This document shows positions 44,509 through 53,333 of a DNA stretch of 64,000 nucleotides, piece by piece. Position numbers and translations under genes: made by a program. Under the pieces are notes generated by a model that made no database searches, was not told where the DNA came from, and was given only the letters and a program-made list of their open reading frames with translations. How positions within the stretch are numbered: the first letter of the stretch is position 1; each line of letters starts with the position of its first letter. This DNA comes from Roseovarius nitratireducens (GTDB lineage Bacteria; Pseudomonadota; Alphaproteobacteria; Rhodobacterales; Rhodobacteraceae): positions 16,604-80,603 of the forward strand of contig NZ_PDNI01000062.1 in the NCBI RefSeq assembly GCF_002925845.1, given 5' to 3'.

Positions 44509-45199
44509 CCGCGCCGATCGTCACCTCGACGGGTGGCAGCCCGTCGATCTCGCCTTTCAGACGATTGCCCGGCACCACCGGGCCGACACCGGCGGGCGTG
44601 CCGGTATAGATGAGATCGCCGGGCGCCAGGTGATAGAAGCGCGACAGGTGCGCGATGATCTCGGGCACCGACCACACCATCTCCGACAGCCGCGCGTCCT
44701 GCGCCACGCGCCCGTCCACCGACAGCCGCAGCGCCTGCGCGCCAATCTCGCCAAACCGCGCTTTTGGCGTCAGCGCCCCCATGATCGCCGCGTTCTCGAA
44801 ATCCTTGCCCAGGTCCCAGGGCCGCCGCTTCTCCTTGGCCGCGCCCTGCAGGTCACGCCGCGTCAGGTCGATGCCGCAGCCATAGCCCCAGACAGCATTC
44901 ATCGCCTCTGCCTCGCTCACTTGATACGCCTCCGCGCCCAGCGCCACCATGAATTCCATCTCGTGATGGCAGTTTTCGGTGCCCGCCGGATAGGCGATGG
45001 TCGCGCCTGACAGGCACAGCGCATGCGCCGACTTGGTGAAATAGAACGGCGCCTCTCGATCCACCTCGTTGCCCATCTCTGCGGCATGGGCGGCATAGTT
45101 GCGCCCGACGCAGAAGATGCGCCGCACCGGATAGCCGCGCGCGTCGCCCTCGATGGGCACAAGCGGCGGGGCGGGGATGTCGAAAAGTGGCTCGGTCAT
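44501..45199 (-). CDS. fumarylacetoacetate hydrolase family protein
   Basis: This 232-residue single-domain FAH-fold protein has the conserved RRIFCVGRNYAAHAAEMGNE start and metal-binding acidic residues in CHHEMEFMVALG. KARFGEIGAQ... DLIYTGTPAGVGPV is the family C-terminal signature. Members hydrolyse or decarboxylate beta-dicarbonyl compounds such as acylpyruvates or oxaloacetate. The length matches YcgM/FAHD1-like enzymes. It is the first gene of a two-gene unit with a SLAC1 channel, hinting at small-carboxylate handling. Confidence 0.9.
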   Translation of the reverse strand: MTEPLFDIPAPPLVPIEGDARGYPVRRIFCVGRNYAAHAAEMGNEVDREAPFYFTKSAHALCLSGATIAYPAGTENCHHEMEFMVALGAEAYQVSEAEAMNAVWGYGCGIDLTRRDLQGAAKEKRRPWDLGKDFENAAIMGALTPKARFGEIGAQALRLSVDGRVAQDARLSEMVWSVPEIIAHLSRFYHLAPGDLIYTGTPAGVGPVVPGNRLKGEIDGLPPVEVTIGAGA

Positions 45200-45683
45200 C
45201 GGGATCTCCGGTGCAAGGGATTGGATTTGCGCCCGTTATGCGCCCCGTCTGCAGCAGTGTCAAAAGGGCCGCAGCCCAACGCACGCCACGGCCGGGTTCG
45301 TTTTCATATTGCCACAGGCGACCCTGGCGTTCGACGGCAGGCACTTTTGGTGTGCGACACCTGGGAAGATGTGCGCGGTGCTGCATAGGGCCGTTCAGGG
45401 CCTGGAGCGGTCGTTGCCGTGAGCCGCGTCATCGACAGGCCGCGGGCTGGCGATCCGACGGAATTTCAGGGCGCTTTATGCCTGCTGAATCCGAAAAACC
45501 TGTAATCGGTGCACGAGCTTAGACAAATCGCCAGTCCGGGGGGCGGCCTGGCGATGGCGCGGCGGGCTTCGCCCTCGATTCCGCGCCGGGTCCAAGAACC
45601 GAATGGCAGGAACAGGCCATTCACAACACCCACACCAGCGTGCGCTGCCCTCTTCTCGCGGCCGGGCCGGGGCCGCGCCCCGA
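45200..45683. other. 484 bp intergenic region, no gene seen
   Basis: This gap follows the stop of phnM on the minus strand and precedes the FAH gene. No coding frame is convincing. It holds a TCGCCAG/CTGGCGA inverted repeat (45528-45554), possibly a phnM terminator. It also holds TAGACAAATC (45520-45529), the same 10 bases as in the phnF/phnG operator region. Confidence 0.5.
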
Positions 45684-46826
45684 TCACCCCACGCGCCGCC
45701 CCTGCGACCACGCGGCGCGCACCGCCGGCACGTCGCCGCGCAGCCCAAACCACACCAGGTCGGCGCGCGCTCCCGCCTCGATCCGCCCCCGGTCCTCCAG
45801 CCCCGCGGCCCGCGCCGGACCCGAGGTCACCGTGGCCAGCCCCCGCGCCATGTCACCCCACATCACCCCCAGCCGCACCGCACCGTAGAGCAGCGCCGAG
45901 GGCACGTAATCCGACGACAGGATATCCAGATGCCCCGCCTCCGCCAATTCCCGCGCCGCCACGTTGCCGGAATGCGATCCGCCCCGGATCAGGTTGGGCG
46001 CGCCCATGATGACGGCAATCCCGCGCGCGTGGCAGGCCCGCGCCGCCTCTGCCGTGGTGGGAAACTCGGCCAGCCGGATGCCATAGCCTTCTGATACCGC
46101 CACCTGTTCCTCGGTGGTGTCGTCATGGCTTGCCAGCACCGCGCCATAGCGCGCCGCATGCATCACCGCCGCCGCCTCGTGCCGGTCGCCATGTGCCTCG
46201 CGCAGCGCCCGGAGCTGCGCCACATGCGCGGCAAAGCCCGCATCGTCCAACCCGTGCTTGCCCTTCACATAGGTCTCAAGCTTGGCCATGTCGCGAAACT
46301 GCCGCTGCCCCGGCGTGTGGTCCATCAGGCTCACGATCCCCACCCGGTCCTGCGCGCCAAAGGCCTCCATCTCCGCCTCCAGCGTCTCCGAACAGACCTC
46401 GGCGCGCAGGTGCAGGAAATGGCTGATGCGCAACGCGTTGCCCGCCCGCAGCGCCCACAGCTCGTCGGCCAGCCCCCGCGCATAGGCACCATACCGCCCC
46501 ACCCCCGTGGGGATCGAGCCCACGCGCATCGCGTCGAACACCGTGGTGATGCCCACGCTGGCCAGTTCGGCATCATGCGCAAGGATCGCCGCCTCGTGCG
46601 GCCAGTCCACGCCCGGGCGCGGCTGGATATGCCGTTCCAGGTTGTCGGTGTGCAACTCCACCAGCCCCGGCGCCAGGTAATCACCGCCGCAATCCACCGC
46701 CCCCCGCGGCACGCCCGCACCCTCGCCGATCTCGGCGATCCGCCCGTCCCGCAGGCACAGCGACCCGCGCCGCACCTCGTCGGGCAGCACCAGCATGGCA
46801 TTGGCGAGGATGGTTTCTTCTGTCAT
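45684..46826 (-). CDS. phnM: alpha-D-ribose 1-methylphosphonate 5-triphosphate diphosphatase PhnM
   Basis: This 380-residue amidohydrolase-fold enzyme removes pyrophosphate from the ribosyl-phosphonate triphosphate. The PhnM metal site motif LVELHTDNLERHIQPRPGV is present, as are VASHDDTTEEQV and EFPTTAEAARACHARGI. The start MTEETILANAML at 46826 was preferred to a longer frame. It is transcribed in the same direction as phnG-N but is separated from phnN by the oppositely oriented DUF1045 gene, from which it diverges across 38 bp. Confidence 0.95.
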   Translation of the reverse strand: MTEETILANAMLVLPDEVRRGSLCLRDGRIAEIGEGAGVPRGAVDCGGDYLAPGLVELHTDNLERHIQPRPGVDWPHEAAILAHDAELASVGITTVFDAMRVGSIPTGVGRYGAYARGLADELWALRAGNALRISHFLHLRAEVCSETLEAEMEAFGAQDRVGIVSLMDHTPGQRQFRDMAKLETYVKGKHGLDDAGFAAHVAQLRALREAHGDRHEAAAVMHAARYGAVLASHDDTTEEQVAVSEGYGIRLAEFPTTAEAARACHARGIAVIMGAPNLIRGGSHSGNVAARELAEAGHLDILSSDYVPSALLYGAVRLGVMWGDMARGLATVTSGPARAAGLEDRGRIEAGARADLVWFGLRGDVPAVRAAWSQGRRVG

Positions 46827-46864
46827 GTCACCGTCACGCTTTCCTGCAAGAGATCGGCCCAGCG

Positions 46865-47563
46865 ATGACAAGCCCCATGCCCTTCACCCGCTACGCCGTC
46901 TATGTCACGCCCCCGCCGGGGCCCCTGTCCGATTTCGGCGCGGCGTGGCTCGGCTGGGATCCCGTGCGCGGCACCACCGTTCCCCACCCCAACATCCCCG
47001 ACCTGCCCGCGCCGGTCAGCGACCTCACCGACGCGCCCCGCAAGTACGGGCTGCACGCCACGATGAAGCCGCCCTTCACCCTCGCCCCCGGCGCGACCGA
47101 GGCGGCCTTGCGCGACGCCTTCGCCGCCTTCTGCGCCGCCACCGCGCCGGTCACGCTTGACGGCCTCGCCATCGCGCCCTTGGGCCGCTTCCTCGCGCTC
47201 CTGCCCGAGGGCGACGAGACGGCCATCAACACCCTCGCCGCCGCCTGCGTCCGCGCGTTCGAGCCGTTCCGCGCCCCCCTCACCGAGGCCGAGATCACCC
47301 GCCGCCGCGCAGGCGGGCTCACCCCCGAGCAAGACTCCCGCCTGGCACAATGGGGCTACCCGCACGTGATGGCGGGCTTCCGTTTTCACATCACCCTCAC
47401 GGGCAAGCGCCCCAAGGCCGAATTGCCGGCCCTGCGCGCCACGCTCACGCAACACTTCGCGCCGCTCCTGCCGCTCCCCTTCCCGGTCGACGCGCTCTCG
47501 CTCATGGGCGAGGATCGACAAGGCCGCTTTCACCTGATCCATCGTCACGCCCTCACCGCGTAA
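46865..47563 (+). CDS. DUF1045 phosphonate-metabolism protein (2H phosphoesterase-like)
   Basis: This 232-residue protein is the DUF1045 type found in many phn clusters. Two His-x-Thr motifs are visible: His64-Ala-Thr66 in KYGLHATMKPPF and His175-Ile-Thr177 in FRFHITLTG. This pair is the hallmark of the 2H phosphoesterase superfamily, which includes cyclic phosphodiesterases. phnP, the usual cyclic phosphate hydrolase of the pathway, is not in this cluster. The protein may supply that activity. It is divergent from phnM, and its end overlaps phnN by 19 bases on the opposite strand. Confidence 0.88.
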   Translation: MTSPMPFTRYAVYVTPPPGPLSDFGAAWLGWDPVRGTTVPHPNIPDLPAPVSDLTDAPRKYGLHATMKPPFTLAPGATEAALRDAFAAFCAATAPVTLDGLAIAPLGRFLALLPEGDETAINTLAAACVRAFEPFRAPLTEAEITRRRAGGLTPEQDSRLAQWGYPHVMAGFRFHITLTGKRPKAELPALRATLTQHFAPLLPLPFPVDALSLMGEDRQGRFHLIHRHALTA

Positions 47564-48093
47564 ATCCCGGCCAGCGCCCGCCGCGCCAGCCGTTCGGGTG
47601 GCGCATCGGTATCCAGCTCCACCACCGGCCCCACCCCTTCGGGCAGCGGCTGCACAGCACCCGCCAGCCGCTCCTCGATCTCCGCGCCCGCCTCGCGCCC
47701 CCGCTCCGCCAACCGCGCCGCCAGCACCTCGCCTGAGGCTACCAGGTGCAGCACGGCAAAGGGCTGAAACCGCCCCTGCGCCTCTGCCAGCGCCCCGCGC
47801 GACAGGTTGACCAGCAGATCGCGCCCGCCCGCGAGGTCGAGCCCGATCCCCACCGGCACGCCATAGCGCAGCCCGTGCGCCCGCCAGTGCAACGCGAATC
47901 CCCCCTCCTTCAGCCGCGTCGCGAATTCCGCCTCGCTCACCGCCTCATGCCCCTCGCCGCCCGGATCGGCGGGCCGCGTGATCACCCGCCGCACCCGGCG
48001 CAGCCCGGGCCGCGCGGCGACCATCGCGCGCATCAGCGTGTCCTTGCCCACGCCCGACGGCCCCACCACGGCGATGAAGCAGCCCCGGCTCAT
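47545..48093 (-). CDS. phnN: ribose 1,5-bisphosphate phosphokinase PhnN
   Basis: This 182-residue kinase has a guanylate-kinase-like fold with Walker A VVGPSGVGKDTLMRAMVAARPG and LID-like residues RRVRRVITRPADPGGEGHEAVSEAEF. It phosphorylates ribose 1,5-bisphosphate to PRPP, closing the C-P lyase pathway. The ATG overlaps the phnL stop. It is the last gene of the leftward phnG-to-phnN operon, and its 3' end overlaps the DUF1045 gene. Confidence 0.93.
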   Translation of the reverse strand: MSRGCFIAVVGPSGVGKDTLMRAMVAARPGLRRVRRVITRPADPGGEGHEAVSEAEFATRLKEGGFALHWRAHGLRYGVPVGIGLDLAGGRDLLVNLSRGALAEAQGRFQPFAVLHLVASGEVLAARLAERGREAGAEIEERLAGAVQPLPEGVGPVVELDTDAPPERLARRALAGIYAVRA

Positions 48094-48776
48094 GCCGCAC
48101 CGCGCGCGGGCGTAAACGCCCCCACGTCCACCTCGCGGTCACAGACCCGCGCCCGCGCCTCCGCGTCGTGGAAAATCCCCAGGATCGCCGCGCCGCGCGC
48201 CTTGGCCTCCTCGATGAGCGACAGCACCACCTCGCGATTGCCGGGATCGAGGCTCGCCGTCGGCTCGTCCAGCAACAGCACCGGAAAGTCATGCACGAAC
48301 CCGCGCGCGATGTTCACCCGCTGCTGCTCGCCACCCGAAAAGGTCGTCGGGCTCAAGTCCCACAGCGCCTCGGGGATGTTGAGCCGCTTGAGCAGCGCCT
48401 CGGCCCGCCCCAACGCTTGGTCGCGCGCCACGCCCAGCGCCAGCAGCGGCTCGGCCACCACCTCGCGCGCGGGCACCCGCGGCACCACCCGCAGGAACTG
48501 GCTGACATGGCCCAGCCGCTCGCGCCTGAGCTTGATGATCTCGCGCGGCTCGGCGCCCGCCACGTCCACCCCCGCTACCTCGATCCGTCCCTCGGTAGCG
48601 CGGTAGTTGCCGTGGATCATCCGCATCAGCGTCGATTTGCCCGCGCCCGAGGCACCGGTCAGCGCCACGCACTCGCCACGCCCCACCCGCAGATGCGCCC
48701 CCGCCATCACCTCGATCACGGCCCCGCCCTGGTTGTGCAGGACGAACCGCTTGCCCAGACCTTCGACCTCGATCAT
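48090..48776 (-). CDS. phnL: phosphonate C-P lyase system ABC protein PhnL
   Basis: This 228-residue ABC-type ATPase has Walker A GASGAGKSTLMR, signature FSGGEQQRVNIARGF and Walker B PVLLLDEPTASLD. Although ABC-like, PhnL is required for ribosyl-phosphonate triphosphate formation with PhnG-I rather than for transport. The start MIEVEGLGKRFVLHN at 48776 lies 11 bp after the corA-like gene. Confidence 0.94.
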   Translation of the reverse strand: MIEVEGLGKRFVLHNQGGAVIEVMAGAHLRVGRGECVALTGASGAGKSTLMRMIHGNYRATEGRIEVAGVDVAGAEPREIIKLRRERLGHVSQFLRVVPRVPAREVVAEPLLALGVARDQALGRAEALLKRLNIPEALWDLSPTTFSGGEQQRVNIARGFVHDFPVLLLDEPTASLDPGNREVVLSLIEEAKARGAAILGIFHDAEARARVCDREVDVGAFTPARGAA

Positions 48777-48787
48777 CCCGACCTCCT

Positions 48788-49744
48788 TCACAGCCAGCCG
48801 CGCCTGCGGAAGAACCAGAGCGGCACCGCTGCCGACAACACCATCAGCCCGAGCGCCATCGGATAACCGAAGCCCCATTCCAGCTCGGGCATGTGCACGA
48901 AATTCATGCCATAGCTCGACGCCACCAGCGTCGGCGGCAGGAACGCCACCGCCACCACCGAGAAAATCTTGATGATGGCGTTCTGCTCGATATTGATGAG
49001 GCCCAGCGCGGCATCGAGCATGAAGGTGATCTTCTGCTGCAGGTATCCCGCCTGCTCGGTGATGGTGCGCGCGTCGCGATATTGCGACTTGACCAGCCCG
49101 CGCAGCGGCTTGCCGGCCCTGCGCCCGTCCATCACCGGCCCGAGAAAGCCCAGCATCCGCTCCATCGTCATGAGGCTCTCGCGCAGGTGCATCACGTGCC
49201 CCTCTGCGCGCCCGATCTCGCGCATCGCGGCCCGGTAATCCTCGGTGCGCATGTTGCCGGGGCCGAAGATACGCCGCGCCACCCCGTCGATCTCGTGCCC
49301 GGTCTGCTCGGTGATGTCGGCGAGCCGGTCGATGATCTCTTCGACCAGCCCCATCAGCACCGCCTCGGGCGTGGCACAGCCATGCGACGCCCGCGCCGCC
49401 TTGCCAGGAAAGCTCGTGAACGGCCGCGGCGCGTGGTGGCGCAGCGTGATGAGCCGCTCGGCCAGCAGCACGAAAGAGACCGGCCCGACCTCCATCTCGC
49501 CTGCCTCCGACCGCGCGGGCAGGAGAACCGTCATCACCGGCACGCCGCCGTCGAGATAGAGCCGCGAGGATTGTTCGATCTCGTCCTGATCCTCGCGCGT
49601 GGGCAGGCTCACCCCGACACGCGCCGACAGGTGTTCCAGCATCTGAACGTCCGGTGCCTCGAGATCGGTCCAGATCGCGCCCTGCGTGTCGTCGCCCGAG
49701 GCCACCGCCCGCAGCCCGCCGCCCTCGTGAGTGTAATCGGTCAT
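48788..49744 (-). CDS. CorA-like magnesium/divalent-metal transporter inside the phn operon
   Basis: This 318-residue protein has the CorA layout: a cytosolic alpha/beta domain, a long helix, and two C-terminal transmembrane segments. The first segment ends in the selectivity motif GMN (SSYGMNFVHMPELEWGFGYPM). The N-terminus (VASGDDTQGAIWTDLEAPD) is shared with ZntB/CorA relatives. It lies 32 bp after phnK and 11 bp before phnL in the same direction, so it belongs to the operon. phn operons do not usually contain corA. It might supply Mg2+ for the ATP-consuming steps, or it may be an unrelated insertion. Confidence 0.88.
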   Translation of the reverse strand: MTDYTHEGGGLRAVASGDDTQGAIWTDLEAPDVQMLEHLSARVGVSLPTREDQDEIEQSSRLYLDGGVPVMTVLLPARSEAGEMEVGPVSFVLLAERLITLRHHAPRPFTSFPGKAARASHGCATPEAVLMGLVEEIIDRLADITEQTGHEIDGVARRIFGPGNMRTEDYRAAMREIGRAEGHVMHLRESLMTMERMLGFLGPVMDGRRAGKPLRGLVKSQYRDARTITEQAGYLQQKITFMLDAALGLINIEQNAIIKIFSVVAVAFLPPTLVASSYGMNFVHMPELEWGFGYPMALGLMVLSAAVPLWFFRRRGWL

Positions 49745-49776
49745 TCTCCGGCCCTCCTGTCTTGCCTGCCGCGGTC

Positions 49777-50547
49777 CTAGACCTGCAACACGCTTGACAC
49801 CAGCAGCTGCGTATACCCATGCTGCGGATCGTCGAGCACCTGATCGGTCAGCCCCGCCTCCACCACCCGGCCGTCCTTCATCACCATCAGCCGGTCGGCC
49901 AAGAGCCGCACCACCGCCAGGTCATGCGTCACGATCACCGCCGACAGGCCCATCTCCCGCACCAACCCCCGCAAAAGGTCCAGAAGCCGCGCCTGCACGC
50001 TCACATCAAGGCCCCCGGTCGGCTCGTCCATGAACACCAGCCGCGGCCCCGTCACCAGGTTGCGCGCGATCTGAAGCCGCTGCTGCATCCCGCCCGAAAA
50101 CGCCGAGGGCGGATCGTCCACCCGGTCCGCCGCGATCTCCACCCGGCCCAGCCAGTCCACCGCCCGCGCCCGGATATCGCCGTAATGCCGCGCGCCCACG
50201 GCCATCAGCCGCTCGCCCACGTTGCCCCCCGCGCTCACCCCCATGCGCAGCCCGTCGCGCGGGGTCTGGTGCACCAGCGCCCAATCGGTGCGCATCAGCA
50301 TCCGCCGCTCCGGCTCCGACATCGCCAGCACATCCATCGGCCCCCGGTCGCGCGTGTCATAGATCACCGCGCCCCGGTCCGGCGCCATCTGCCCCGAGAG
50401 ACAGGCCAGCAGCGTCGATTTGCCGGACCCGCTCTCGCCCACGACCCCCATGACCTCGCCGGGCCACAGATCGAAACTCACATCGGCGCACCCCACGCGG
50501 TCCCCGTAGGATTTCGTGACTTTGCGCACCTGCAAGAGCGCATTCAT
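49777..50547 (-). CDS. phnK: phosphonate C-P lyase system ABC protein PhnK
   Basis: This 256-residue ABC ATPase has Walker A VGESGSGKSTLLACLSG, signature FSGGMQQRLQIARNL and Walker B RLVFMDEPTGGLDVSVQARLLDLL. PhnK docks on the PhnGHIJ core and is needed for C-P bond cleavage. The start at 50547 (MNALLQVRKVTKSYG) overlaps the phnJ stop (ATGA). Spacing to the corA-like gene is 32 bp. Confidence 0.95.
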   Translation of the reverse strand: MNALLQVRKVTKSYGDRVGCADVSFDLWPGEVMGVVGESGSGKSTLLACLSGQMAPDRGAVIYDTRDRGPMDVLAMSEPERRMLMRTDWALVHQTPRDGLRMGVSAGGNVGERLMAVGARHYGDIRARAVDWLGRVEIAADRVDDPPSAFSGGMQQRLQIARNLVTGPRLVFMDEPTGGLDVSVQARLLDLLRGLVREMGLSAVIVTHDLAVVRLLADRLMVMKDGRVVEAGLTDQVLDDPQHGYTQLLVSSVLQV

Positions 50548-51431
50548 GCCACCCCCTCGGGCGCGCCCTGCGCCCCCACATGCCCCGCCGCGCGCCGCGC
50601 GCGGCAATAATCGGTGTCGGAACAGACGAACATCCGCCCGCCCTCGTCATCCACGATCACCTCGTCGAGATAGCTGTCCCCGGCCCCGCACAGCGCGCAA
50701 TCCGCCTCTGCCTTGCTCGCCTCGAACGGGTGATCCTCGAAATCGAGGCTCACCACCTGCGTCCAGGGCGGCAGCGCATAGATACGCTGCTCGCGCCCCG
50801 CCCCGAAAATCTGGATCGCCGGGCAATCGCCCAGCTTCGGGTTGTCGAATTTCGGGATCGGCGACGGGTCCATCACGTAGCGCCCTGCCACCTTCACCGG
50901 GTAGGCATAGGCGGTGGCGATCGCCCCGTGGCGGCTGATATCCTCGTAGAGCTTCACATGCATCAGCCCGTATTCCTCCAGGGCATGCATCTTGCGCGTC
51001 TCCACCTCCGACGGCTCCAGGAACCGCAGCGGCTCGGGGATCGGCACCTGGTAGACGAGGATCTGCTCGTCGGTGAGCGGCGTCTCGGGGATGCGGTGCC
51101 GCGTCTGGATCACGCTCGCGCGCGCTGTCTCCTCGGTGGTGGCCACCCCCGCCGTCTTCTCAAAGAACTTGCGGATCGACACCGCGTTGGTCGTATCATC
51201 CGCCCCCTGGTCGATCACCTTGAGCGTATCCTCGGGCATCAGGCACGCGGCAGAGACCTGCACACCCCCGGTGCCCCACCCGTATGGCATCGGCATCTCT
51301 CGGCTGGCGAACGGCACCTGGTAGCCGGGAATGGCCAGCGCCTTCAGGATCGCGCGCCGGATCATCCGCTTGGTCTGCTCGTCGAGATAGGCGAAGTTGT
51401 AGGCGGTCACATTTTCGCTTTCAAATTTCAT
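50544..51431 (-). CDS. phnJ: alpha-D-ribose 1-methylphosphonate 5-phosphate C-P-lyase PhnJ
   Basis: This 295-residue radical-SAM enzyme breaks the C-P bond, releasing methane from methylphosphonate. The cluster ligands follow the PhnJ-specific spacing Cys245-x2-Cys248-x21-Cys270-x5-Cys276 (CALCGAG ... CSDTDYC). MPMPYGWGTGGVQVSA is the conserved core. The start at 51431 (MKFESENVTAYNFAYLDEQ) is the family standard. A gap of 244 bp separates it from phnI, longer than other spacings in the operon. Confidence 0.97.
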   Translation of the reverse strand: MKFESENVTAYNFAYLDEQTKRMIRRAILKALAIPGYQVPFASREMPMPYGWGTGGVQVSAACLMPEDTLKVIDQGADDTTNAVSIRKFFEKTAGVATTEETARASVIQTRHRIPETPLTDEQILVYQVPIPEPLRFLEPSEVETRKMHALEEYGLMHVKLYEDISRHGAIATAYAYPVKVAGRYVMDPSPIPKFDNPKLGDCPAIQIFGAGREQRIYALPPWTQVVSLDFEDHPFEASKAEADCALCGAGDSYLDEVIVDDEGGRMFVCSDTDYCRARRAAGHVGAQGAPEGVA

Positions 51432-51517
51432 GAAAACGTCCCTTTCCAACATCTTGCTGCCTGCTTCCTCCGGTAGAGACCCGCCGCCCATGCACACGCA
51501 TAGAAGGAATTGGACAA

Positions 51518-51661
51518 ATGATGATGACAATGGTGACTATCGCGCTGGCCGTGCTGTTCAGCGCCCTGCTTATCGGGAAGATACTCATGGAGCTGTTTCC
51601 GAATTCGGGCTTCGGTGCCAATCACGACGACGCGGCGAACGGGCAAACGCCCGGGGAATGA
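51518..51661 (+). CDS. possible small membrane protein in the phnJ-phnI gap
   Basis: A 47-codon frame on the strand opposite to phn starts ATGATGATGACAATGG after a GAAGGA sequence. It encodes one hydrophobic helix (TMVTIALAVLFSALLIGKILMELF) followed by a polar tail. It fits exactly in the gap between phnJ and phnI. Single-helix frames can arise by chance, so this is only plausible. If real it would be transcribed against the phn operon. Confidence 0.35.
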   Translation: MMMTMVTIALAVLFSALLIGKILMELFPNSGFGANHDDAANGQTPGE

Positions 51662-51675
51662 GCTTGCGGGCCGGG

Positions 51676-52761
51676 TCATTTCGCGGCCCCCTGCGGTGCG
51701 GCCGTGACCTGGGCCCGCAACTTTCGCACCAGCTCCAGCTCGCTCTGGAAATCCACGTAATGCGGCAGCTTGATATGCTCCAGGAACCCCGTCGCCTGGA
51801 TATTGTCGCAATGCATCAGGACGAATTCCTCGTCCTGCGCGGGCGCGCCCTCGTCTTCCTCGCCCAGCTCACCCCAACGCAACGCGCGATCCACCAGCGC
51901 CATGGCGATGGCCTTGCGCTCGGTCTGGCCAAAGACGAGCCCATAGCCGCGCGTGAACTGCGGCGGCTCGGTCTTGGACCCGGTGAACTGGTTCACCGTC
52001 TCGCACTCGGTCAGCATCACCTCGCCCAATTCGATGGCAAATCCCAGCTCGGGGATCTCCATCTCCACCGCCACCGCCCCGATGCGCAGCTCGGCCACGA
52101 AGGCGTGGTTGCGCGCATAGCCGCGCTGCGTCGAGTAGGCGAGGCCCAGCAGAAACCCCTCGTCGCCCCGCGCCAGCGCCTGAAGCCGCAGCGCGCGGTC
52201 CGCGGGCAATTCCATCGGCTCCCGCGTCATGTCCGGCGGCACGTCGGCGCCGTCGGCCTCGCGCTCCATCAGGCCCTCGCGATCCAGGTAGCCCATGATA
52301 TGCGGCATCGCCTCTTCCGCCGCCTCCACCCGCGCGGCCTCCGGCGCCTCCCCCTCGGCGGCCAGCGCGAAATCCAGCAAACGGTGCGTGTAATCAAACG
52401 TGGGGCCCAGCACCTGCCCCCCCGGCGCGTCCTTGAACACCGCCGAAATCCGCCGGTCACAGCGCATCGCGCCCGTCTCCACTGGCTCGGACGCCCCGAA
52501 CCGCGGCAGCGTCGTGCGATAGGCCCGAATGAGGAAAATCGCCTCTATCAGATCCCCACGCGCTTGCTTGATCGCCAGCGCGGCAAGGTCGGGATCATAC
52601 AGCGATCCCTCGGCCATCACCCGCCCCACCGCCAGGCTCATCTGCCCCCGGATTTGCGCGACGCTCAATTCCGCCACCCGTGGGTCGCCCCGCCGCTCCT
52701 CGGCGAGCCAGCCATGCGCCGCCTCGATCGCCTTCTCGCCGCCTTTCACCGCCACGTACAT
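51676..52761 (-). CDS. phnI: carbon-phosphorus lyase complex subunit PhnI
   Basis: This 361-residue subunit acts as the purine ribonucleoside phosphorylase-like part that couples phosphonate to the ribose of ATP, with PhnG, H and L. It starts MYVAVKGGEKAIEAAHGWLAEERRGD, the canonical PhnI N-terminus. QLTVEQI-like and GYARNHAFVAELRIGAVAVEMEIPELGFAIELGEVMLTECETVNQF are strongly conserved stretches. It overlaps the phnH stop by one base. Confidence 0.96.
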   Translation of the reverse strand: MYVAVKGGEKAIEAAHGWLAEERRGDPRVAELSVAQIRGQMSLAVGRVMAEGSLYDPDLAALAIKQARGDLIEAIFLIRAYRTTLPRFGASEPVETGAMRCDRRISAVFKDAPGGQVLGPTFDYTHRLLDFALAAEGEAPEAARVEAAEEAMPHIMGYLDREGLMEREADGADVPPDMTREPMELPADRALRLQALARGDEGFLLGLAYSTQRGYARNHAFVAELRIGAVAVEMEIPELGFAIELGEVMLTECETVNQFTGSKTEPPQFTRGYGLVFGQTERKAIAMALVDRALRWGELGEEDEGAPAQDEEFVLMHCDNIQATGFLEHIKLPHYVDFQSELELVRKLRAQVTAAPQGAAK

Positions 52762-53333
52762 CAGCCCGCCTCCACGCGTGTGCTGCGCGGCAGCCCGGCC
52801 AGCCGGTCGCCGCAGCAGAGCAGGAAATCCAGCCCCAGGGGAAACCGCGCGGCGTTACCCTGAAACGCCGCCACCTCGGGCAGCGACAGCGCCGCGCTCC
52901 CCTTGATTCCCGGCCCCGTCAGCCGCGCACCATACGGCTCCAGCCGGTCCATCTCGACGATCAGCGTGGCCGACCGGTCGGGAAACTCCGGCTCACCAAC
53001 CGCGTAGCCATCGAGCGGCGACAGCGCCTCCCACCGCCCCAGCGCGAACATCGCCGCACCCCGATCCGCCACCACCGGCGCACCGGTGTGAAAGCCGATC
53101 CAGTCGCGCAGCGCGCGCGTGTCATGCCCGCCCGCCAGGTGCACCGGCGTACCCGTGTCGCACAGCACCAGCACCGCCACCCCCGCCGCGACAGACATGG
53201 GCGCGGGCGGCGCGGCCCCCGCCACCGCCTCCACCGTGCCGGGCCGCGCCATCGCCCGCATCACCGCGCGAAACGCGCGCGCCGAATCCACCGGCGCATC
53301 GCCAAAACCGCCACCAAGGGCTGCCGCCTCCAT
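52761..53333 (-). CDS. phnH: carbon-phosphorus lyase complex subunit PhnH
   Basis: This 190-residue subunit has the PhnH landmarks FRAVMRAMARPGTVE and GPGIKGSAALSLPE, close to LPLGLDFLLCCGDRLAGLPRSTRV at the C-terminus. It is part of the PhnGHIJ core complex. The ATG at 53333 overlaps the stop of phnG (ATGA), favoured over a TTG one codon earlier. Confidence 0.95.
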   Translation of the reverse strand: MEAAALGGGFGDAPVDSARAFRAVMRAMARPGTVEAVAGAAPPAPMSVAAGVAVLVLCDTGTPVHLAGGHDTRALRDWIGFHTGAPVVADRGAAMFALGRWEALSPLDGYAVGEPEFPDRSATLIVEMDRLEPYGARLTGPGIKGSAALSLPEVAAFQGNAARFPLGLDFLLCCGDRLAGLPRSTRVEAG

